From Elusimicrobia bacterium HGW-Elusimicrobia-3 (GTDB taxonomy: Bacteria; Elusimicrobiota; Elusimicrobia; Elusimicrobiales; UBA9959): a DNA stretch of 64,000 nucleotides. The notes beneath the pieces are model-generated. The model was not told the origin of the DNA. It worked only from the letters and a program-made list of their open reading frames with translations, and did not search any database. The stretch covers positions 27,120 through 91,119 of the forward strand of contig PHAL01000012.1 in NCBI GenBank assembly GCA_002840355.1, read 5' to 3'. A program made the translations under genes and the position numbers. Of the stretch, positions 41,321 through 48,200 are shown piece after piece (position 1 is the first letter of the stretch; every line of letters starts with the position of its first letter).

Positions 41321-42208
41321 ATGGAAAATAACGATCTGGAATTCAAACCGCTGCCGGAGATCCCCGGCCTGGAAGACCCGGCCGCGCCCTCGGCCGATGG
41401 GCCGGTCCCTGCCGGTTTCAACGAGCGCTTCGTGGCGTATGTCATCGACGCGCTGCCTTTTGTGCTGCTGACCTACGCTACGCTGAAGCTGGCTGTAAAG
41501 GCCGGGCTCTTCCCTTACAGCAGCGGCAACGAGTGGGTGTGGAAATTCCTCTGGATGGGCCTCTACATAATTTACGAGGCCGTCTTCTCCAGCGGCGGCC
41601 GCGCCACGCTGGGCAAGTGGCTGATGAATATCCGCGTGCGCGCCGCCGACGGGGGCGACCTGCCCTTCGGCAAGGCCTTCGTCCGGGCGCTGGCCTACTT
41701 CCTCAGCTCGGCCACCTTCAACCTGGGCTACCTGATGGCGCTGTTCACCAACAACAAGCGCGCCCTGCACGATTACGTGGCGGGCAGCCGGGTGGTGAGC
41801 ATAAAGGAGCGCAGCGACTGGGCCGACGGCCTGGTGCTGGCCGTGTCCTGGGGCCTGATGGTGATCCTCGCGGGCACCTGGCTCAACAACACCGTGCTCA
41901 AGATCACGCCGTCCGAGAAGCGGCAGATCGTGGCCGCCCACCGGACCATTTCCAAGCTGGCCACGCTGGAACTGATCTACATGCGCCGGGAGGGCCGCTA
42001 CACCAACGACCTGCGCAAGCTGGCCGACCTGACCGGCAACGTCAACGCGGTGCGCGCCGAGCTCTTTAAGACCCTCGAGCCTGAGACGCTGGTTATTGCC
42101 TCCAACGGGCGCCGCTTCCGGATAACGGCCAAGGCCAGGAACTGGCGCCATACCGAGGTGGAGGTCTCCTCCGCCGTGGACGCGCCGGCGCCGTCGCTGA
42201 TGGAGTGA
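41321..42208 (+). CDS. RDD-family membrane protein with a pilin-like C-terminal domain
   Basis: The 295-residue protein (from the ATG at 41321) has an acidic N-terminus and an RDD domain with membrane helices at about 38-60, 77-95 and 130-150 and GGRATLGKWLMNIRV, HDYVAGSRVV. A fourth helix (LVLAVSWGLMVILAGTWL) leads into about 85 outside residues. That end (HRTISKLATLELIYMRREGRYTNDLRKLADLTG) resembles the globular start of type IV pilin or GspG subunits. Its function is unknown. It is one of two plus-strand genes and is divergent from the amidotransferase. Confidence 0.75.
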   Translation: MENNDLEFKPLPEIPGLEDPAAPSADGPVPAGFNERFVAYVIDALPFVLLTYATLKLAVKAGLFPYSSGNEWVWKFLWMGLYIIYEAVFSSGGRATLGKWLMNIRVRAADGGDLPFGKAFVRALAYFLSSATFNLGYLMALFTNNKRALHDYVAGSRVVSIKERSDWADGLVLAVSWGLMVILAGTWLNNTVLKITPSEKRQIVAAHRTISKLATLELIYMRREGRYTNDLRKLADLTGNVNAVRAELFKTLEPETLVIASNGRRFRITAKARNWRHTEVEVSSAVDAPAPSLME

Positions 42209-42230
42209 CGCCCCCCCCAGTAAAGAAAAA

Positions 42231-42254
42231 AGCCCCGCGGCGAACCGCGGGGCT
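42231..42254. terminator. Bidirectional terminator
   Basis: AGCCCCGCGG (42231-42240) pairs with CCGCGGGGCT (42245-42254) around CGAA. A-runs before and T-runs after the stem suit both the plus-strand RDD gene and the minus-strand 42275 gene. Confidence 0.85.
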
Positions 42255-42274
42255 TTTTCTTTGGCGCCTCCGGG

Positions 42275-42784
42275 TCAGAACCCGCTGCGCTCCGAGCCGC
42301 TCTGGCAGACCATGCAGTAGCGGGCGCTGGGCAGCGCCTTTATGCGCTTCTTCTCTATGACCTTCTTGCAATGCTCGCAGAGGCCGTAGGTGCCCTTATC
42401 CATCTTGCGCAGGGCGGCGTCCACGTCGCGCAGGATCTTGCGCTCGTTGTCGGAGAGTTCGAAGAGGATCTCCTTGTCGAGGCTCTGGGAAGCCTGGTCG
42501 ATGGAATCGCCGACCTCGGGTTCGAGGATGTCGAAGTTCTTCTTGTCCTCTACATTCTTGGCGATGTCCACGCGCATCTCGCTCAGGGTGGCCGCGATCT
42601 CGGCCAGCTCGGTCCTGGTCAGGGACTCTTCGACCCGGGCCGCCTTCTTCACCGGGGCCGGCGCCGGCTTCCTGGGCGCGGCCTTGGCCGGGGCCTTTTT
42701 GGCCGGGGCCTTTTTTGCCGCGGCCTTTTTGGGCAGGGCTTTCTTGGCCGCAGTCTTCTTAACCGCTTTATTCGTTTTTTTCAT
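42275..42784 (-). CDS. DksA/TraR zinc-finger protein with a histone-H1-like N-terminus
   Basis: The 169-residue protein has an N-terminal 50-residue stretch almost entirely Lys, Ala and Pro (AAAKKAPAKKAPAKAAPRK), like histone H1 tails. A coiled coil follows, then the C-terminal zinc finger with CEHC and CMVC (about 141-144 and 159-162). The start at 42784 is in a Lys-rich context and 29 nt after speE; a longer frame upstream is a chance extension into speE. The tail probably binds DNA or RNA while the finger contacts RNA polymerase. Confidence 0.85.
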   Translation of the reverse strand: MKKTNKAVKKTAAKKALPKKAAAKKAPAKKAPAKAAPRKPAPAPVKKAARVEESLTRTELAEIAATLSEMRVDIAKNVEDKKNFDILEPEVGDSIDQASQSLDKEILFELSDNERKILRDVDAALRKMDKGTYGLCEHCKKVIEKKRIKALPSARYCMVCQSGSERSGF

Positions 42785-42813
42785 GTGTGTCTCCGTCCGG
42801 GCCGCTCCCGGAG

Positions 42814-43791
42814 CTAATGCTGCGAAGTGCTGAAAAACATCGGGCGCGCCTCCGTTATGACGGCGCGCGAGGCCTTGATCCGGTCCCGGTAATACTTCGG
42901 GAGGCTGAAGGCCCCGGTAATCGTTTCCCCGTCGGAAAATCTGAGCGGGCGCTTCAGGCGCGTGCGCGCGGCGCGGTCCAGCGCCGCGGCGTCGAGCCGC
43001 GCGGGGGCCTTGGCCGGGTCGTCCGTGCAGTAGAGAAAGGTCCACGGCATGTCGTAGGACGGGATGAAGGCGGAGTAGCTGCCCACGAAGCGGAAGACCT
43101 TGCGCAGCGTGTTGTAGATGGCCGGGTGCAGTTCGAACTGCAGCGGCGTGCCGGGGCCGGCCTGCACGGTGAAGACGGAGCCGGGGGACATGATCTTCTT
43201 CATGCGGCGGTAGAATTCCAGGGTGTAGAGGGAGTAGGCCGGGCCGCCTTCCACGGGGCTCGGCAGGTCGGAGTAGACCAGGTCGAACTTCTGCGCGGTG
43301 TTGAAGACGAATTTCTTGGCGTCCTGGGCCAGCAGCCGCAGGCGCGGGTCGGAGAAAGAGCCGCGGTGCCAGGTGTCCAGGTGCTTCTCGGCGAAGCGCA
43401 GGATGTTGTAGTCGATGTCGGCCATCACCACGCGCCCGATGCCGCGGTCGTTGAGGATGTCGCGCGCGGTGGCGCCTTCCCCCCCGCCCAGGATCAGCGC
43501 CGTCCGGGGGGCGCGGTGGGCCAGCAGGGCCGGGTAGACCAGCGACTCGTGGTAGAAGGCTTCGTCGTACTGGCTGGACTGCGTCTCGCCGTCGAGCACC
43601 AGCACCTTGCCGAAGGTGTGCGTCTTGATCAGCGCGGCTTCCTGGAAGGCGGTGGAGGAGGTTTCGAGCACCTTGAGCGCGCGGTGGGCGTGCAGTTCGC
43701 CGGGCGTGAAGAATTCCACGAACCAGTCCCCTCCCGGCAGCAGGCTGCCCGAGGACTTTATCCAGTCGAATTTTCTTTTCTTGGCGGTCAT
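42814..43791 (-). CDS. speE: Polyamine aminopropyltransferase (spermidine synthase)
   Basis: The 325-residue enzyme transfers the aminopropyl group of decarboxylated SAM to putrescine or a related amine. The SAM-like binding core is TALILGGGEGATARDIL, followed by VVMADIDYNIL, and the catalytic YSDLPSPVEGGPAYSLYTLEF. The DLPSP segment differs from the usual DSTDP-type motif, so a product other than spermidine (for instance thermospermine) is possible. It abuts speD with no gap, so the two are made together. Confidence 0.88.
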   Translation of the reverse strand: MTAKKRKFDWIKSSGSLLPGGDWFVEFFTPGELHAHRALKVLETSSTAFQEAALIKTHTFGKVLVLDGETQSSQYDEAFYHESLVYPALLAHRAPRTALILGGGEGATARDILNDRGIGRVVMADIDYNILRFAEKHLDTWHRGSFSDPRLRLLAQDAKKFVFNTAQKFDLVYSDLPSPVEGGPAYSLYTLEFYRRMKKIMSPGSVFTVQAGPGTPLQFELHPAIYNTLRKVFRFVGSYSAFIPSYDMPWTFLYCTDDPAKAPARLDAAALDRAARTRLKRPLRFSDGETITGAFSLPKYYRDRIKASRAVITEARPMFFSTSQH

Positions 43792-44148
43792 TTATTTGGG
43801 GAGCAGGCCGCGCTCCATCTTCATCACGCTGAAATGGGTGGCCTTGAAGAGCGACTTCACCTTTTTGAAGGCCTCCCAGGGGCGGGTCTTGTCGCCGCAG
43901 GTGTAGAGGTCCAGCGAGGCGTACTTGTGCTCCGGCCAGGTATGGATGGCGAAATGGGATTCAGCGATCACGATGACGCCGGAGACGCCGTAAGGCTTGA
44001 AGTGGTGGAAGATGGAGTCTATGATGGTGGCGTCGGCCGCGCGCGCGGCCTTCAGCATGACGTCCTGCACGTCCGCCACGGACGAGAGGGTGGACTCATC
44101 GCAGCCGTAAAGTTCGAGTATAAGGTGCTGGCCGAGTGCTTTCATCAT
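43792..44148 (-). CDS. speD: S-adenosylmethionine decarboxylase proenzyme
   Basis: The 118-residue proenzyme cleaves itself before Ser64 in AESHFAIHTWPE to create the pyruvoyl cofactor. The processing His and the catalytic Cys84 in LYTCGDK are present. It supplies the aminopropyl donor for SpeE next door. Length and motifs match the short bacterial class (SpeH type). Confidence 0.94.
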   Translation of the reverse strand: MMKALGQHLILELYGCDESTLSSVADVQDVMLKAARAADATIIDSIFHHFKPYGVSGVIVIAESHFAIHTWPEHKYASLDLYTCGDKTRPWEAFKKVKSLFKATHFSVMKMERGLLPK

Positions 44149-44208
44149 TTTTTTCCAGTTAACAAATTTATATTATTTGCCCCCATGTGTCAACCGCGCT
44201 AAAAGTAG

Positions 44209-44233
44209 CGGAGCCGGGGGGCTCCCGGCTCCG
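44209..44233 (-). terminator. Terminator of the PorV-like gene
   Basis: CGGAGCCGGG (44209-44218) pairs perfectly with CCCGGCTCCG (44224-44233). TACTTTTAGC follows on the minus strand. Confidence 0.7.
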
Positions 44234-44258
44234 GTCGGACCGCCTGGGCGGGCCCGGG

Positions 44259-45293
44259 TTATTTGAACGAGATCCCCTTCATCTTGGTAAAGATGGTGCG
44301 GTCGCGCCGCTGGAAGATGGGGCTGCGGAAAGGGAAGTCGAAGGTCAGCGAGATGCGGTGGGTACTGCCGAGTTCCCCCATGGGGACGAAGGCGTAGTCC
44401 AGGCTGAAGAAATGCATCGTGGCGCCCACGCCCATGGAGAGGCCGCCGACGCCGTCGCCCATCTTCTGCGTGTCCAGGCCGGCGCGCACGCAGAGGCGGG
44501 TAAGCTCGTTCGGGGTGGCCGCCAGTTCGGCGCCCAGGCGCACGCTGGGCTTGTTATGCTTGGGCAGCACCACGTCGGTGGCCACCAGCAGGTTGCGGAA
44601 GGGGTTGACCGCCGCGCCCAGCTTGAAGGTCAGCGGGATCGGGTTGGACTCGGTGTCGTAGGTCAGGCCGCCGCCCAGGTTGGTGGCGACCACGGACAGG
44701 CGGTACGGGATGTCGGAGAAATTATAGGTCATCACGCCGATGTCGCCCGCGTAGGCCTTGGCCGAGTCCACGATCTGCGACTTGATGTACTTGGCGGAGA
44801 CGCCGATGGAGACGTCGATGTCCTTGTCGGAGAACTCCAGGATGGCCTTGCTGTAGGACAGGGTGAAGACCTGGTCGCGCGGCGCGAAGCTGCCCAGCGT
44901 GTTGCCAGAGATGTCGGTTTGCGTGATGGAGCCGATGTCGGTGAGCATCACCGAGCCGGCCACGACGGAGTCGTAAGAGAGGCGGTGCGCGTAGGCGGCG
45001 TACTGATAGCTGATCTCCTCGAGGTACTGTGCCCGCATGAAGATGGCCGACAGCTTGGGGATCTGCACGAGGCCGGCCGGGTTCCAGTAGATGGCGGAGG
45101 CCTCTTCGCTGACGGCGGTGTAGGCGCCGCCCATGCCGGCCGCGCGGGCGCCGATGGGCAGGTTCAGGAAGTCGGCCGTGGTGGTGCCGGCCGCCTTCGA
45201 GGAAAAGTAGCGGGGGTCCTCCGCCGCGACGGGCGAGGCGAGGGTCAGGGCCAGCAGAGCCGCGGCCAGGGCTGTTTTGTTGTCAGCCTTCAT
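44259..45293 (-). CDS. PorV/UPF0164-family outer-membrane protein
   Basis: The 344-residue protein has a signal peptide (about 1-24). The start of the mature part FLNLPIGARAAGMGGAYTAVSEEASAIYWNPAGL is the hallmark of the UPF0164/PorV group, and the rest is FadL-like barrel sequence. PorV carries type 9 secretion cargo to the surface in Bacteroidota. The gene follows the giant Kelch protein gene by 3 nt, and that protein has a YPNPF-type C-terminal domain, so the two likely form a cargo and shuttle pair. A second such pair lies at 57296-60592. Confidence 0.82.
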   Translation of the reverse strand: MKADNKTALAAALLALTLASPVAAEDPRYFSSKAAGTTTADFLNLPIGARAAGMGGAYTAVSEEASAIYWNPAGLVQIPKLSAIFMRAQYLEEISYQYAAYAHRLSYDSVVAGSVMLTDIGSITQTDISGNTLGSFAPRDQVFTLSYSKAILEFSDKDIDVSIGVSAKYIKSQIVDSAKAYAGDIGVMTYNFSDIPYRLSVVATNLGGGLTYDTESNPIPLTFKLGAAVNPFRNLLVATDVVLPKHNKPSVRLGAELAATPNELTRLCVRAGLDTQKMGDGVGGLSMGVGATMHFFSLDYAFVPMGELGSTHRISLTFDFPFRSPIFQRRDRTIFTKMKGISFK

Positions 45294-45296
45294 AAC

Positions 45297-48200
45297 TTAC
45301 CTTTCCACCGCCAGTTTCAGGACTTTCTTGCCGGCGCTGGAATCGATGACGGCCAGGTAGATGCCGCTGGCCACCAGGTTGCCGGACTTGTTGACGCCCT
45401 TCCAGATTATCACGCCGGTGCTGCCGGCCGTGCCTTCCCAGACCTTGTCGCCCGACAGGGTGTAGATGCGCACCTTGGCGTTCGCGGGGAGGCGGTCTAT
45501 GGTCACGAAGCCCTGGCCGCGGTTGGCGTAGAACGGGTTGGGGTAGACGATGACGCCGGCCAGGTTGGTGGCGGCCGTGCGCACCATCAGCTGGAACAGG
45601 CTGAAGTGGTTGAGCGTGGCCGTGATCGTGCGCTCGCCTATGTTCACCTGCGTCTCCAGCGGCAGGCACTGCCCGGAGACCGGGTTGTAGCGGGCCATCA
45701 CCACCTGGGCGGCCTTGTTGATGATGTCGTTCTTGGCCAGCGTGGGGTCCTGGTCGAACTTGATGGTAAGCGTGACCGGGATCTGGGGCTGGAGGCCGTT
45801 TTCCGAATAGATGGCCACCTCTATGGGTATGAGGCCGCCGGCCAGGTAGCCGCACGGGTTGAGGTTGGAAGAGGAGATCGCGATGGCGGTGGACCCGGGG
45901 AAGGAATCCTCAGGCACGAACATCGTGACGGCGCGGTTGTTGGGGAGCGTGCCCGTTATGGTCACGTCCTCGGTGGTGCTGCTGGTGCCGCCCACGGAGC
46001 CGGACGGAGAGCCGGAGGGGCCCGGCACCGTGAAGGCCGCCAGCGCGCGCTTGCGGGCCGTCACGAAGCCTTCCCCGTTGCGGGCCGCGACGTCGAAGTA
46101 GTAAGTGGTCGCCGTGAGCAGGCCGTTGACGAAGGCCTCGTTGGCCGTGTTGAGGTAGGCGAACGGGATGTGCGTGACGATGGGGGCCGCGAAAACTTCG
46201 CTGGTGGAACTGCGCAGCTCGTAGACGGTGTCGGGCGCGTTGCCGGCGGTGTCCCAGGACAGCGAGATGCCGGACATGGTGATCTCGTCGGCGGTGAGGC
46301 TGCCCGGCACCTTGGCCAGCGTGTACTTGGTGCCCAGGTCTATGGTGGCGCCCGGCACCCCGTCGCCGTTGTAGGGCGTGAGCGTGAGGGCGTACGGGAC
46401 GTTGGGCGAGAGGGTGTTGAAGGTCACGGAGGCCTGGTCCGTGGTGACGCTGGCTATCGCCACGGCGTCGCCGGTGGAGAGCTGCACGTTATAGGCCGTC
46501 CAGGTGGAATTGCCGTTGGTGATCCAGTTGACGGTCAGCGTGCCTGTGCTGACGCCGGTGAAGATGTTGGGCACGGCGGGCAGCGGCTGCACGGTGAGCG
46601 TGTAGACGCTCTCGGCCTGGGACCACGGGCCGCGCAGGGGGCCGTCTACGGTGGTTTTGACCGCGCTGACCACGGCGTAGTACTTCCGGTTCGCCGCGAG
46701 GCCGGTCTGGGAGAAGTCCATCAGCGTGGTGGAGCCGACGAGCACGGCGGCTTCGGTGCCGCTGGTGATGTCGTAGATCTCGTAGTACGAGGCGCCTATG
46801 GCTTCGTCCCAGGACCAGTTTATGGTCGAGCTGCTGAGGGCCTGGCCCGAGAAGTTGTTGACGCCGCTGACGGTGATGGTGGAGGCGTAGCCGCTGAAGG
46901 CGGTGGTGATGCCGGCGCCGTTCATGGCCCTGACGCGGAAGTCGTACATCTGGTTGGCCGAGAGCGACGTTATCACGGCGGAGGTGCTGAGGTAGTTCAC
47001 GGTAAAGGGCACCGGCGTGGAGATGGCCAGCGGGTCCGAGAACTTGGGAGCCTTCAGCGGCGACATCGAGATTTCGTAGGCGGTGATCTCAGAGTTGCCG
47101 CTGCCGCTCCACTCCAGCTCGGCCGTTTCGAAACTGGCCGTGTTGATGGTCAGGGCCGAGGGCGCGGCCGCCAGCGTGTAGTAGGTGGAAGACTTGCTCA
47201 GACCGCCGTAGCCGCCCATGTTGAAGGCGGAGACCATGATGGAGGCCTCGGAGTTGGGCGCCATATTGGTCTGCGTGTAGGAAGCGTTGTCGGCGAAAGC
47301 CGTGGTGGCGATGAAGACGCTGTCGGAGGCCGAGTAGATAGCGTAGCCCTGGGCGCCGCCGGAGGGGATGGTGCCGCGGGTCCAGGTCCAGGTGATGGAG
47401 CTGGTGCCCAGTACCGCGCCGGCAGGTTCCGAGGGCAGGCCGGCGGGGCGGGGCACGGTGACCTGCACCGTGTGGCCGTCTGAGAAGAGGCCGTTGGCCG
47501 CCACGCGCATATGGTACCAGCCGTGGGGCAGGGCCCCGGTCTCGGCCGGCGCGACTATGGTCAGCGAGCTGACGGTCTTTTCCCAGTTGGCAGCGCCGTA
47601 GAGGCCGCCGTAATGGGAGTAGATGCGCGTGGAGAGGTCTATCATGAAGCCGCTGGGGTTGTCTATCTGCTGCATGTAGAGGCGCGGGCTGCTGAAAGAG
47701 GAGTTGAGCGGGCCCGCGCCGCCGCCGGAGGCCTCGGTGATGCCGTGGAAGTTGGAGGTGGCGCTGAGCAGCGTGGCGCTCATGCCGCGGTCGAAATAGA
47801 CCGTGCCTGTGGAGATCAGCGCCTGCCGGGTGGTGTCGGCCTCCAGGCCGCTGGCGTCGGGGTAGTGGTTGAAATGGGCGAACTCGACCGTGCTGAGGTA
47901 CTTCCCCCCGTCCCAGCCGCCGATGTTGATCACCATGTTGTCCCTGGTCATCAGCGAGGTGTGATGGGTCCTGGGGGAGCCTTTGGCCTGTACGGCCCAG
48001 CTCCTGAAATCGGGGTCGAAGCTTTCCACGTAGGGCTGGGCCGTGCCGCGCATTTCTCCGCCGGTGAGCAGGATCTTGCCGTTGGGCATCAGCACGGTGC
48101 GGTGGTTGGCGCGGTTGAAGTTCAGCTCCGTGCCGGAGTCGGCCCAGGCGGCCCCGGTGAAAAGCTCAGAAGTCTTTACGCTGTCCTCGCCGTTGCTGCC

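Noticed and set aside
44187..47483. 1098-residue plus-strand open frame
   Set aside because: It lies wholly opposite the Kelch/FN3 gene, reads as low-complexity Gly/Val/Arg/His sequence and has no start signal. It is a by-product of strong GC codon bias, like similar long frames opposite batD (32297-34375), catalase (18333-19940), ABC-F (22806-24701) and miaA/hflX.
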